Source of the DNA: Notospermus geniculatus
Lineage: Eukaryota > Nemertea > Pilidiophora > Heteronemertea > Lineidae
NCBI GenBank assembly: GCA_002633025.1
Contig: NMRB01000792.1
Location: forward strand, 88,777-152,776
Direction: 5' to 3'
Length of the DNA stretch: 64,000 bases
The notes under the pieces are model-generated. The model was not told the DNA's origin, did not search any database, and was given only the letters and a program-made list of their open reading frames with translations. Shown here one piece after another: positions 31,401-42,359 of this stretch (its first letter is position 1; each line of letters starts with the position of its first letter). A program made the position numbers and the translations under genes.

Positions 31401-31538
31401 TCTCCACAATGATACCTTGAATATATCAAATACTACTGGGCCAATTTTAACACGGTTTGTTCCACATGAAAGTATATCTTGTTGGTCATATTTCTGCATT
31501 AAAATTTTGGATATTTGAAAATACCATAATTATTAATT

Positions 31539-31693
31539 GCGCGAATTTTTCAATTTCTCAAATTGGAAGAACACTTTTTTCCCATTTTCAGAAATATCGC
31601 CAGAAAAATCGGACAAAATGTCATGTCATTTTAAGAAAATTTCTCAAAATGGGAAAAAAATTCTCCCAATTTGAGAAATTGAAAATTTCCGCA
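31539..31693. mobile_element. AT-rich foldback, ~155 bp
   Basis: GCG(C)GAATTTTTCAATTTCTC and its complement, with CCCATTTTCAGAAAT / ATTTCTCAAAATGGG further in. Ends are approximate. Confidence 0.7.
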
Positions 31694-31699
31694 AAATTC

Positions 31700-32010
31700 C
31701 AAAATTCCCCACTTCTTATTTTCCACTTTTATTTCTTACTCCGTTTTCAGTATGTTTATGAATATGGACCTAGACCTCCATCTGGTCTTCAATTTCAGCT
31801 GGATTTCTGGGCATGATTATGAATAATGGATCGTGCGAAAATTAATTAAAAATGAAATAATGAGGAAAATCGGCTGCTACAGGAAGGAAGTATGTTCATG
31901 CCGAGTACGGCATCGTTAATGGTGTTCTTATGTACACTGTGTGTATCAGTCTCAGTTGAAGATGATGACATCAATACCAACATTATGAAACCATACTAAC
32001 GGAATAACCT
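31700..32010. other. Non-coding, nothing recognised
   Basis: No supported feature. Confidence 0.35.
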
Positions 32011-32150
32011 GGGACCTTATTCACGAAACTCCCGCAACTTACGGGAGTGCGCAAACTATTGTCCTTTTGCGGACAACCTATTGTTCACTATCAGCCTGAC
32101 AAAGGATTTGCGTACCCTTCAAGTTACGGGAGCTTTGTGAATTAGGTCCC
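32011..32150. mobile_element. MITE with GGGACCT.ATTCAC termini, 140 bp
   Basis: TIRs GGGACCTTATTCACGAAACT and GGGACCTAATTCACAAAGCT with ACGGGAGT/CGTAACTT inside. Confidence 0.8.
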
Positions 32151-32369
32151 TGCAGCTGATTTATTTACCAATCCTCCGGTACAAGTGTCCAAAAAGGGCA
32201 GGCATATGAAGACGCAGTAAAGCAGACCAGTCTGAACACTTCTACTGAGGGGTGTCAATGTACATGATCTTGTATATATTCAAATCTCCATTTCACCGTC
32301 TCTTTGATTTCATTTTTCAGCAAGATTCAATCCAAACTGCCGATGCCGTAAGTAACGCCGTATGGGTGA

Positions 32370-32490
32370 ATGTCGTCCACCCTGAACCCTAACCCGTATG
32401 TCCTTATCCCACACTCCTGGCCTGCTACCACTGACACCTAAAGCCTACTCCTACTCCTAACCCTAACTCCTAACTCCTGACCCTTACAGG
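32370..32490. repeat. Degenerate CCTAA-rich, telomere-like tract
   Basis: CCTGAACCCTAACCCGTATG, then CCTACTCCTACTCCTAACCC and ACTCCTAACTCC. It resembles decayed (CCCTAA)n. A better tract is at 35637-35716. Confidence 0.5.
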
Positions 32491-34020
32491 CAGCCGTTAC
32501 CCTAGATACTGGGGTACCCTGTTCCATATGATTAGACGACATTTACATGTTCACCTTTGACGTAAGTAGGCACTAGATATGCATTCGCCAATGAAAAAGT
32601 ACAATAATGTAACTCATGTACAGACCTGCCAAGTGTGTTATGATACATTGGTGGAACTTGGGCAACATTTTGCTGGAGAATGGACCATTTTGAGGTTGCC
32701 TTGCTTGAGCATCTGAAACGTGATCAACTTTCAAAGATTAGCACAAAACCACATGGCGCACAACACAATGTCCTTCAGCGAAGGGCGACGATTGGTCAGA
32801 TGTGACAGATAGCATTCGCGGTGAAACACTGATTCACGAAATATAATCGCAGACTGTGCGAGCGCTGCTCGAGCAGAAAATATTCAGCAAAAAGGCGGTT
32901 GAAAAATGCAATTTGTGAAATAGGGAAACAATTTTTCTCAAGAGCTTCACTTTTCGGGAAATGCGTGAGATTACACATAGCTCGCGGGAGTGCGGGAGAA
33001 CAGGTGGTGTAAATGCGTGAGTCTCCCGTGAAATGCGTGAGACTTGGCAGGTCTGCATGTACATGTATACAACGTGTATACACAAGAGAAAGAGAACTTA
33101 TCCCCTCCGAACTTTTACCAATATGTCCATTTATGACCAGAAATACTTTCATCAGAACTCACGATGTTGCTCAATCGCAAAAGCTCCTAGACGACAAGAC
33201 TACCAGAAGAGTAGGGCGACTGCATATCAGCAGAAATAGGCCGTCCAAAGCAGTTATGTATGTTTCATCCAGCGTCCATGGAAACTTGCCAACCACGCAA
33301 ATTATTCCAGCCATACTAGATGGTAGATTTTATGTAATCTATTGCAGATTACATTAAGAAGTCATCGTCCGGAAAAGGCTCCTTGGTGGTTACAGGGTGG
33401 TGCTACCCCTGGCCTGACTGCGCTTTCGACTTCATGTGAGCACACACGACCAACATGATGATGAATGAGAATGTCAAGGGTCCAGAGCACATGTCCATTT
33501 TAGCAATGTCGAGAAAATCACATTTCAATATTTGCAAGAGTTGTATAAACATGATTAAATCGGGTGTCTGAAAACATTTGGAATTTAATGTATGTTTATT
33601 AGGAAAGGAAGCACACATGTACATTGCAAGTGTCCTCTAAAAATGTCACTTATGTAGCGCAAAATCTCAATTTAGCAAATAATGGACATATCGTGATGGT
33701 GCTTCAAACTCTCGATATGAAATCTTTTCTTAGTGCAAGCATTATCACTATAGGAATAAATAGAGCTGTTACATTGTATCTAGTTTTTCATTCTACAACA
33801 ACCGTCCAAGTCATCTTAGATGCCTACATACAGGCATGTTTACAGCCATTACACATTAGAGTCAGAATGCTCCTCACTACGTAAAGGAGTTTCTCAAGGC
33901 TATTGTTCTCCTATTGGAATCTGCCCGTTGAGGATCCCTCAAGTTATTCCAGAACGTACCGAAATCTGACTTCAAAGGCCTCCTTCAAATTGCTTCATCA
34001 AGCAGAAGGTGCCATTGATA
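32491..34020. other. Non-coding, nothing recognised
   Basis: Small CGTGAG/CTCCCG dyads at 32960-33045 and a (CATG)-rich stretch; no gene supported. Confidence 0.35.
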
Positions 34021-34022
34021 TT

Positions 34023-34140
34023 GGCCCGTATTCTAGAAGCCTCCTTAACTCTAAGGTCCACTTTAAGCTTTTGTATTCTGCCCTGCAAACAATAGCTAAA
34101 GGTAAACCTTAGAGTTAAGGAAGCTTCTAGAATACGGCCC
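34023..34140. mobile_element. Palindromic MITE, GGCCCGTATTCTAGAAGC termini
   Basis: GGCCCGTATTCTAGAAGCCT and GGGCCGTATTCTAGAAGCTT with CCTTAACTCTAAGG following in both arms. Confidence 0.8.
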
Positions 34141-34418
34141 TTTAGAATGCTCCTTTAGGAAAAGGAACTCCTTAGTTAATTTAGCGGCGGGTCTCCTTTA
34201 ATCCTAAGGCTGGTCAGGTCATTTACGTCATATTCCATTTGGTGAAATCAACTGAGATAGGAAATCCTTTCGTGAGGGCGCCTTTAGTAACAAAGGAACT
34301 CCTTTATAAAAGAAATGGATGAGGTCGATTCTGGGAGCGATTTTGTATGAGGCATCCTCAGTAAGGATTTCCTCTGGCGAAAGGTGACCTCACGAAAAGG
34401 CGCCTTAGGCATGTTAGG

Positions 34419-34548
34419 CTGATTTTACATCAGGCACACGCGACACGAACACGCAGGCGAACAATGGCGTCACAAGGATTCATCACAATGAAACCTTTGT
34501 TAGCCTGCGTATTCGTGTCGCCTGTGCCTCGATGTAAAAACAACCTTA
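34419..34548. mobile_element. MITE with TTTTACATC..GGCACA termini
   Basis: Arms share AGGCACA(C/G)GCGACACGAA and ACGCAGGC. The tips are CTGATTTTACATC and TTGTTTTTACATC. A short AAGGAG/CTCCTT-rich region precedes it. Confidence 0.7.
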
Positions 34549-34792
34549 GGACTAAAATAAAGCTACATGTATAATAAAAAATGGAAATGGCCCGTTCTAA
34601 AATACGGGCCATAGTGTGTCGTCTGGATCTGTGGGTTTTATCAAGGTGTCTCTTCCTGACAGTGTACAACGATATTGCGAAATGGTTGAAGTAAGTAAAT
34701 CAAGATGGCTAAAGATAGGGGGAAAGTGCAATGGAGTTTATCATTCGGCCTGCACAGGCGTGTTCTGCAACAGTCGGCAGTGACCAATGTTA

Positions 34793-35110
34793 TTACGCAT
34801 CGTCCTCGTCACTGTCATCCGCCACTTCATCGAAGCCTAGTCCCACCATCGCCTCATTAAAGCGACGCCGAATGTCGAGCCGTTGTCGTTTCGAATTCGC
34901 CGAAATTTCCTCGCAGAACGCGTTCAACTCTTGTTTTTCCCTATGCGCTCTCTCGCGGAAGATGGCGATCTTCTTTTGCACTGCATCTAAACGTTGCGTG
35001 CTGTCCTCATCCATTATTTCCAATTTCAGCAACTCTTCAGCCTCCGCCAACGCGGCTCGAAATTCCTCATCATGTTCCCGTTTCTCGGCAACGCGGGCGG
35101 CAAGTTCAAT
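34793..35110 (-). CDS. TRIM-like gene, exon 3: coiled-coil C-terminus
   Basis: A 105-codon last exon starting at acceptor TTACTTCTTCTTAG (codon ATT at 35110). It continues the coiled coil (AEAEELLKLEI, RLDAVQKKIAIFRERAHREK) to a basic helix and an acidic tail (DDSDEDDA) before the stop at 34793. The protein therefore ends without a substrate-binding B30.2/SPRY, NHL, filamin or MATH domain. This places it among C-terminally minimal TRIM-like proteins (C-V-like layout), but with only one B-box. Substrate choice would have to come from the coiled coil or spacer. Confidence 0.75.
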   Translation of the reverse strand: MELAARVAEKREHDEEFRAALAEAEELLKLEIMDEDSTQRLDAVQKKIAIFRERAHREKQELNAFCEEISANSKRQRLDIRRRFNEAMVGLGFDEVADDSDEDDA

Positions 35111-35124
35111 CTAAGAAGAAGTAA

Positions 35125-35162
35125 AATTCAATGATGATGATGATGATGATGATGATGATGGT
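35125..35162. repeat. (GAT)n microsatellite in intron 2
   Basis: About 11 GAT units at 35131-35160, just upstream (genomically higher) of the exon 3 acceptor of the TRIM-like gene. Confidence 0.9.
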
Positions 35163-35282
35163 GACTCACAAAATGTCGCAAAAATCAGCTGGGCGGCAAA
35201 ATCAACAAAGTCTCCGTCGATGTTTTCTTAGTAGATCTACTGATACATAATATATTCATATGGTTTCGTTTTCCGACCAGGA

Positions 35283-36056
35283 CATAAATATTCGAAAAAC
35301 ATGGACTGTGGATTAATGGACTCTGGATTACTGGACTGTGGATATCAAGGACTGACCAGTCATAAACACCTCATTGACATACGCCGCCTGCCTGTGTAGT
35401 GTATCGAAGACGTCATCGCGAATAACACACCAGTGCATGCATAATAGGCTACTTAACTGAATTTTCATAACTGGTTGAGAAAAATAATGCCTTTAATTTG
35501 CTCGGGAAGAGACGGCGAAAAGCCTAGCTATGCAATTCTCCATGCACCTATTTTGACCAGCTCGCCGGGAAGCGAATCTCTTTCCTAACTGATATATCCC
35601 TTACGACCAACTTTTTTCCCCAACCTATATAGCAAAAGCTAATCCTAATCCTAATTTTAATCCTAATCCTCATACTACTCCCAACACTAACCCTAACCCT
35701 AACCCTAACACTAACCCAACCATTAACTCACCATTCACTTCGTAAATTTCATTTCGTAATGGATATACTGGTTAGGAATCTATACTGGTTGGGAAAAAAA
35801 ATTCGCCGCCGGGAATGTGATATGGTGATACCAGCCCTTCCGAACATCCTGTTTAGTCACCAGCTAAATGAACATTCGATGTGACCCGACAGCACACGGT
35901 GATGACAGCTTCTCAATCTCTCAAGACAGCTCCTAATTTCCTGTCGGAGAGATTACCATTCCAGGCGGCGTATGTCATGACTGCTCAGTCCATGGTTTCC
36001 TCAGTCCAGTAATCCAGAGTCCATTGATCCATAGTCCATGTTTTTCGAATACCCTT
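35283..36056. mobile_element. Foldback element filling intron 2 of the TRIM-like gene
   Basis: ATTCGAAAAACATGGACT at 35290 and its complement at 36038-36053 open arms of about 100 bp containing a GGACTCTGGATTACTGGACT repeat. The outer/inner end shares GACATACGCCGCC (35375) with its complement at 35963. The interior (35500-35840) holds a telomere-like tract. It lies about 80 bp from the exon 2 donor. Confidence 0.7.
35637..35716. repeat. Interstitial telomere-like tract (CCCTAA)n
   Basis: AACCCTAACCCTAACCCTAA at 35692-35710 with degenerate CCTAATCC units before it. Short and imperfect; a relic, not a telomere. Confidence 0.7.
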
Positions 36057-36138
36057 GTGCCCGCAGCAATGCAAAACCAAGAAGGCAAAACAAAAATAAG
36101 CAAGAAATAAAACACATTAACCCCAAAACATCGCTCAC

Positions 36139-37569
36139 CTCAGTGTCTCTGGACTGGTCCTTTACTTCCTGAATAAACTTCTCCTTCTCCTCAATAATCC
36201 TTTCCTTCTTCCAGTCCAATTCAACATCCTTTTCTTCCATCACTTTCAAATCGTCATCAACCTCACGAAGTTTACGATAGTGATCCTTTAAGTCCTTATT
36301 GGACGGAAGCACCTGCATCGTCTTCTCCAGCATCGCCATCTTCTTACGCACGTCAACTTTGATTTTCTGCATTTCGTCGTCCTCATCTGCATCCATGACT
36401 GGCGTCTGGTCACGTTCTTTCATTGGTGGTATAGCCTGTATGTTCCAACCGCTCATGAGGGATTCCCTATTCCCTCCGACATCTTCAGGATGTTCTACCT
36501 TATTCCCCTGGAAATTGAAATTCCGTTTACAGAGTCGGATCACATGTTTATCCTGCAGCTGTCGAAGTTTTTTATCGCTGGCTTCTGCGTCCTGAAACCG
36601 ATTAGTCCGCCAACCCTTAGTACCAAGTATTGCAGTCTTCTGAGTTTTCTTCAGTGTTGAAGGTTGGCTGGCACGAAAAGCACAGTTATTACATTGGACG
36701 GCTTTAGGGGGCGCCATCTGACTCGCATGGACGATGCAGTCTTGTCGCACTATATGCGGTGTGATACCGTGCTCATGACGCCGCGCACAATCGGTGCAGA
36801 ATCGTCCACTGCAGCCAAAGCATACGTAAGTAACGTAGGACTGTAAGCCGAACCTGACGCAGACGATGCACCACGGGGTGTCGGCATCTACGCGTACGGA
36901 GAAGAAGTCATCTTGGTTTCGAATATCCTCACTGACGTTCGTTGTCGGTGAGACGACTTTAGGCATCGTTACTTCGTCTGTTCGAAAACCTTTCGACTCG
37001 TTCTTGCTGCCAACGTGAGGGTTCTTAGGCCTACTAACATTCTCCTTCTCTCCCCCAACAGAATCTTTCGGCTTCTGTACAACGACAATTCTCGATGTCT
37101 TATTAAACCTTATGCACAAATCTCCTTTATCGTTCACTCCAAAATCGACTCGGTCTTTGCCTTCTCCTTTCTCCTTGCTTTCCTCCTCCGGTTCTTCAGT
37201 GTACCGTCTGACCCTAAGACCTGAATGGGTCTTTCCATTTCTACCATCGGGACCAGCAGCTGACGCGGTTTTGCCGAAATTTAAAAAACGTATCTGCTGA
37301 GCTTCGTCGGTAACCCCTCCCTTGGCCCTTACTCCGGGCTGCGTTTTTTCCTTTTCATCATCCTGCACACATCTCGCCGTATTCCCCATCACATTGGTCA
37401 CGTCATCTTTTGGACTTGCAGTGCTTGATTCATTTTCGGTCTTGATGCTTGAAGCACCCCATTTGATTGTCATCCCTTTTATTGTTTTATCAACAACATC
37501 GGGAAGACGCACGAGTTCGTGATTCGTTGCACTTTTCGCGTGGTCCGTTTCATGGAGCACAGGTTTCTC
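36139..37569 (-). CDS. TRIM-like gene, exon 2: long spacer, B-box, coiled coil
   Basis: A 477-codon exon between acceptor TTTTTCTTCTTGTAG and donor GAG/GTGAGC. Residues of the whole protein: about 86-315 are a charged, low-complexity, probably disordered spacer rich in K/E/S. About 319-357 is a single B-box with the pattern C-x2-C-x12-C-x2-C-x4-C-x2-C-x3-H-x6-H (CIVC..CFGC..CTDC..H..H), closest to B-box type 1. About 480-562 is a heptad-rich coiled coil (KIKVDVRKKMAMLEKTMQVL onwards). TRIM proteins normally have the B-box 30-50 residues after the RING; here the gap is ~260 residues, which is odd. The coiled coil probably mediates dimerisation. No NHL or SPRY domain follows. Confidence 0.8.
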
Positions 37570-37751
37570 CTACAAGAAGAAAAATGAAGTTTGTAGGGAT
37601 TCCTTCGGGAGGGTTTTGTCAACACACCACGTCGCGTGCCGCAATTCTGGAAATGCACCCACCCATTTCCCACCTGAGTTATTACTGTTCTGCCCTGCCC
37701 GCTGGTTCATGGGAAAAGTTGACGATAGAAATTGATTAATAGTGAGGTGTC

Positions 37752-37850
37752 GCAAGCGCCCGGTTTGGCCCTACGGCGACGTTTATCTGTTGTGTGGGTG
37801 TACCCAAACAATAGATAAACGTTCTCGTATGGCCTAGCCGGGCGCTTATT
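37752..37850. mobile_element. Foldback MITE in intron 1 of the TRIM-like gene
   Basis: AAGCGCCCGG..GGCC.TACG and its complement, with GTTTATCTGTTGT/ACAATAGATAAAC in the arms. Confidence 0.75.
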
Positions 37851-38002
37851 GGTTACAAACTGTAGGTTCCTTCAGCAGCTTTTCAGCACCCACCTAAAGC
37901 CGGATAAAATTAATTACGCCAAAGTGAAATCGACCGTCTTTTTAGATATCCAACATAGAGCACAAAAAACGACACACAAAATGACAGTATAAGTAAAGTC
38001 GA

Positions 38003-38158
38003 CTCCGAATTTCGCAAATTATCGACCCCAACCCGAACCGGGGTGTTCCTCAGGCACTTTCTAATGCCTGAGGAAGACGCCGGTTTTTTCTGGTATTTTC
38101 ACTACTAGAAAGTGCCTGACGAAGACACCGGTTGGGGCCGAAAATTTGCGAAATTCGG
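38003..38158. repeat. Inverted pair of hammerhead-like motifs in intron 1
   Basis: Right arm, plus strand: CTGACGA (38116-38122), stem-II-like hairpin, GAAA (38140-38143), hairpin AATTT-GCG-AAATT, then C (UUC, an allowed NUH triplet). The left arm (38003-38058) is the reverse complement with a CCTGAGGAACACC variant. The extra A before stem II and the poor stem I argue against strict activity. Confidence 0.4.
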
Positions 38159-38222
38159 AGACGACATTATTTGTCTTTTTTTACGTTGTTTTATGAAGCC
38201 GGAATTGTAAGCACGTCCTTAC

Positions 38223-38477
38223 CTTCTTGTTTGTTTCCCCAGTCCGTGGGAGGTCGTTGACATCGTGTAGAAGATGTCTATCCCCAAATTCAGAATGTGG
38301 AGCAGCTTGGCAATGTGGACAGGGAAACCGTTCATGTTTGTAGACATGGTGCAAAAGCGAGTAACAGCGGCTGCAGGCACAGTGTCCACACGAGTCAAGA
38401 ATCTGCCAGTCTGTTGTCACCTCGCAGCAGAAAGTGCACTCACGTGCACTATTTTCAAGACTACTCATCATCTGCAT
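38223..38477 (-). CDS. TRIM-like gene, exon 1: RING finger
   Basis: This is the first coding exon of a complete three-exon model (38477-38223, 37569-36139, 35110-34793; all introns phase 0; 667 aa). Exon 1 encodes 85 residues with a C3HC4 RING: C14, C17, C30, H32, C35, C38, C53, C56. RING domains recruit E2 enzymes, so the likely activity is ubiquitin E3 ligase. The start is the first ATG (MQMMSS); the donor is AAGAAG/GTAAGG (38222-38217). The RING sits at the extreme N-terminus, as in TRIM/RBCC proteins. A second ATG two codons downstream is possible. Confidence 0.8.
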
Positions 38478-38509
38478 GAAAGGAGAGTTGTTAACATTCC
38501 ATAGATAAG

Positions 38510-40280
38510 ACAGTCGGGAGCGGGTCCTTTGTCTGCTTTAACCCTTATGCTACCGTGCCACACACCCTCGGACATTCAAACTGACATAGAATCGTAACCA
38601 GTGGACCGATTGATGTCCTCTTTGCATATCTTTTAATGCGAGACTACCCCCCCCCCCACCTCTGAACACGCGGTTTTGCTCTGTTTGAAGAAACCTCGGT
38701 GAAATTGCATTCTAACGCTTGTCCGGGGGTCCAGATTGACCGACTCCAAAGTGCAAATCTGACCAGTTGTGACAAAATGGCCGTATCTCCGGAACGGAAG
38801 TAGCTACGACGACGCGACTGGCGCCAAAAGAAAGAGGAGACGAAAGTAGTTCATTTGACCAATTTTCCTGTAGGAGCAACGGTTATCGAGATATAGACGT
38901 TTAAAGATAGGCCACCTGACGAAAACGTAGGCCGAATGCGAGTATTTCCTCACAACTTGCATCTTCGGCTCTGTCCTGTTTCTCTCACAGACATTTTGGA
39001 AGAGGCAAACCTGCATGAGGTCGTGACCCATTTAGTTGCCTCCAGAATGAGTGTCTTGTCACCAGTTTTGGTTGCAATTTGTGGGCGCCAGGCGCGTTTT
39101 TGTAGACATATCAGAAACACCCTTTATGAATATGGCCCGTAGTGTTCCAACTGCATGTATACAAATGTGATGGAATTTCTAAAACACCATATTGCAATTT
39201 TCTCACATGCACCGGGATCTTAACCAGGCGCATTTGCAAATTGGAATGTCCTTTCATAAAGAATTACCGCAAAAAATGACTTACGAGAATTACAGCAACG
39301 ATGATGGAGACCTCAATGAATATCACAGCTGTGAGTTAAATTCGTTTATTTCACGGACTATGGTATAGGCCTACGTTAGGCCCAAATTATGAGCACTGGC
39401 TGTCTTGCGAAATCGTATTGATTGGACAAGTATTCACGCATTTCAATGTACACAATGATAAATATATCAACACAGGAGACATTGTGAAGTATACAAAGTG
39501 TTGACCTATAAAATCAGGACCGAACGAGAATAATCATTCAACGTCCATCCTGTCATGTCTGTATGCCATGTATGCGTGGGTTTAAACACGAAACTAGGCC
39601 ACGGGGATTGATCGAGATCCGCTATTGGTGTGTTGGTTGTCAAAAAGAAGGAGGAGGGAGCGGGGGGGGGGCATTGGTGATAGACAAATACATGTGCCGT
39701 GCATTGAAGGCTTTTTGGAGCAAACGCAGAGAAATGTGTGGGAACAGATCATGCTGTCATAGCGTTTTCTTCCCAGACAATAATTTAGAAATTTGTTCAC
39801 ATTTCAGTCATTCAATCGGAAGACGATGAATGGTCTTGCGATATCATTCATAGTTCTGCCACGAAAAAAACGGTGGTCAGGGCCGGATCGAGGATTGACA
39901 GAAATTGTCAGAGGCGGCGAGCACCGAAAGCGCGAAGCCCAAACGGGAGTCCTGGGGATATTCCCCCAGAACAATTTTACAATTTTAGTGCTTTAGATGC
40001 ATTTTCCTGGCATCTGAGAGCAAAATACTCGAATTATCTGATTAATTTTTTCTTGCTAAAAAGTCATTGCTCTGCCAAAAATAGCGGGAGCGTACCCCCC
40101 CCCCGGATTCGGGCCTGCTGGTGGAAGCAACTCTCGTTCTGAGTATCCATAGCTACAGTATGCGGGAGAGGCGGCACCACAGGCGATCGGTTTACGTAGG
40201 CCTATGGATATGCCGCTCAGCGAAGAGAAACGTGACTGTCCTAGTCCCGAACTTGAGTTTGGTGACGAGACACGAGACGT
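38510..40280. other. Non-coding upstream of the TRIM-like gene
   Basis: Poly-C at 38648-38657, poly-G at 39661-39671 and poly-C at 40096-40104. No exon is supported. The TRIM-like promoter must lie near 38480-38700 but no clear TATA or initiator is visible. Confidence 0.4.
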
Positions 40281-40507
40281 AGTTTTTTTTAAGTATCTTC
40301 GCCTTGTTTAAAGCTGACGTGAACGAACAAAAAGCCCCCATGCGACGAGCAAGAGAATTGCAAACGCCCTGCAGACACCTCACACGAAGGCTCAGAACAT
40401 GATATACCCACGACGCCAGGAGGGCGCCACCTTATTTGTCTTCAAGCAACAGAGCTATCAACACCTCCGCATACCTCTTATACTATTCAAAGAAAAAAAA
40501 TTGTAGT

Positions 40508-40588
40508 CATTTATAGACGGGATTCGAGCCGCCGATCTTCTTCTGATTTGTAATCAACCACTCTATCCACTCGGCCAACAAGCCAGCT
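40508..40588 (-). repeat. tRNA-Cys-like unit, copy 2
   Basis: A box TGGCCGAGTGG, loop TTACAAA (ACA), B box GGCTCGAATCC, then T9 on the minus strand (40491-40500 region). No pairing acceptor stem. It is 80% similar to 21630-21707. Confidence 0.6.
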
Positions 40589-41099
40589 GACAGAGACATG
40601 ATTTGTGTTTGTCATAGACGTAGACCTTCGACTTACGTAATCATTGTTACAACAGAAGGCGCTCCTACGCTCGCACCAATCTGTTACGCCGTACTCTCAG
40701 GATTGTGGGTAATCAAGATGGCGCCGGATGATTGACAGCGAACTTCTTTCTTGGCTGATCATGTGATCCCTCGATCCCTTTAGTTTCTAGGATCAAAATA
40801 CCTGCAAACCTCGCTTATTATGAGATTTGTTACTTGCCATGCAATTATTCACAAAAATCTGTAAATATTTTTGCATTAAACGAAGCCAATAACGTGGATT
40901 TATTTTATCAACCAAGATTCCTACGCTGTGATGAGGTCGCGGACGTACACGTCGGCCAAATCTGGCCGATGTGATGCGTTCCACGGCTACACAGGTCTGT
41001 GCAAAAGCAGTCTCACCAAGCAGTCTCGCGCAGCCTGTGTGGACACAATACTTACGTAATAATACTACGAATAAGAGAAAACATGACAAGTCTTCCAAA

Positions 41100-41172
41100 A
41101 AGTTCGGTGGCCGAACGGGGAAGACGTGGAACAACAAAGATAACAGGGCGCAGGTTCGATTCCCAGCTGGAT
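41100..41172 (+). repeat. tRNA-Leu/Ser-like SINE head
   Basis: A box GTGGCCGAACGGGG and B box GGTTCGATTCC, followed by the shared tail TTCAGCAGGAGCTCACCAGA. No acceptor stem. Same as 21775-21860. Confidence 0.55.
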
Positions 41173-41570
41173 CAAAAATCCTTCTTTCAGAAAAATGTTC
41201 AGCAGGAGCTCACCAGAGGATGTTGACACCTCTAAAGCTCGAAGACAAATAAGGTGGCGCCCTCCTGGCGTTGTGGGGTATATCATGTTCTGAGCCTTCG
41301 TTTGAGGTGTCTGCTGCAGGGCGTTTGCAATTCTCTTGTTCGTCGCATGGGGTTTTTTTTTCGGTCAGGTCAGCTTTAAGTATCTTCGTCTTGTTTAATA
41401 TACACCGTCACTCTATATCGGTCTAACGTCATACGCTAAAAGACGCTCTTGCAGCAGGCGATATCTGTAGTACCAACCATCTCCTGAAATACATTACGTC
41501 TTAGAAATGAAGTCCAATTTCGTATTTCGTACCTCGTGTTTCGTCAGATTTGCGAAACCTCACTAATGCC

Positions 41571-42200
41571 TTTGAATGCCGAACGACCTCTTTCCATTCA
41601 ATAAAATAACGTAGAGATCAGTGGTTCCCTGGCCGTAGTAGGCCTACTTGTCTTTCATTAGTGGGAGCCCCTCGACTTGACGCTGGAGTTAAACAGGCTA
41701 AGAGTGAATTTTTAAAATATAGGCCCACAGGTGGAAAAGCCCCTCTTCCAAAGGGGTTCAGATTTCTTAGGCATGTTGATTAGAGGTCAAATAAGAAGTA
41801 TTTGCGAACTTTATTAAAGCTAACCCTTCCCTTGTGGAGCAGGCCACGCCCAAAGTCTATGGCACTTGCGCACAGAGGCAACTTTTAAAAAAATCCAAAA
41901 AAACCTTGCGTAATATGTTAGTTTCGGTGTCATGTAGGCCTACATTATGTACATGTATTACAAACATTGCAGTGCTGGTTGAACAGTATAATATCAAAAC
42001 GTTATCCGATCCTTGTCCCATGGATAAATTTAAAGTAACGATCGAGTGAGTGTGTGATGACTGGCTGCCGCATTTAATTGCAAAGATCGAATGAATGATT
42101 GCCTTTTTTCCCGTCCATACATTGTTGCCCCAGGTGCCCTCCGATACAACCACATTTACTGTATCTGGCTATAAACCTTATGTGACAATGCAATGGTTTG
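41571..42200. other. Non-coding, nothing recognised
   Basis: No supported feature. Confidence 0.4.
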
Positions 42201-42211
42201 AGGACGACTAA

Positions 42212-42356
42212 TACCCGCTGTACACGATCAAATTTTTCATCCATTTTTTTGGAAATTCCGGCCCTATTGGGGCTTCACTGTATAAACCCGCATGTAGGCC
42301 TTTATTGAGCATATTCAGAAAATTGGATGAAAAAATTTGATCGTGTAGAGCGGGCA
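42212..42356. mobile_element. TAA-flanked MITE, 145 bp
   Basis: TIRs TACCCGCTGTACACGATCAA and TGCCCGCTCTACACGATCAA, TAA at 42209-42211 and 42357-42359. PIF/Harbinger-type duplication. Confidence 0.85.
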
Positions 42357-42359
42357 TAA

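Larger units (their letters stand above)
40285..41570. mobile_element. Composite TIR element with two tRNA-like units, copy 2
   Basis: An outer inverted pair at about 40290-40436 and 41240-41395 (AAGTATCTTCG(C/T)CTTGTTTAA, GCATGGGG, GCCTTCGTTTGAGGTGT) encloses a minus-strand tRNA-Cys-like unit (40508-40588) and a plus-strand tRNA-like unit (41100-41172). The right end (GCGAAACCTC at 41555-41564) matches the tips at 22213 and 61993. 41400-41570 also matches 61500-61640 plus 61950-61993. Confidence 0.65.

Noticed and set aside
35637-35716. Chromosome end or active telomere
   Set aside because: Only three perfect CCCTAA units inside an intron-borne foldback; unique sequence on both sides.
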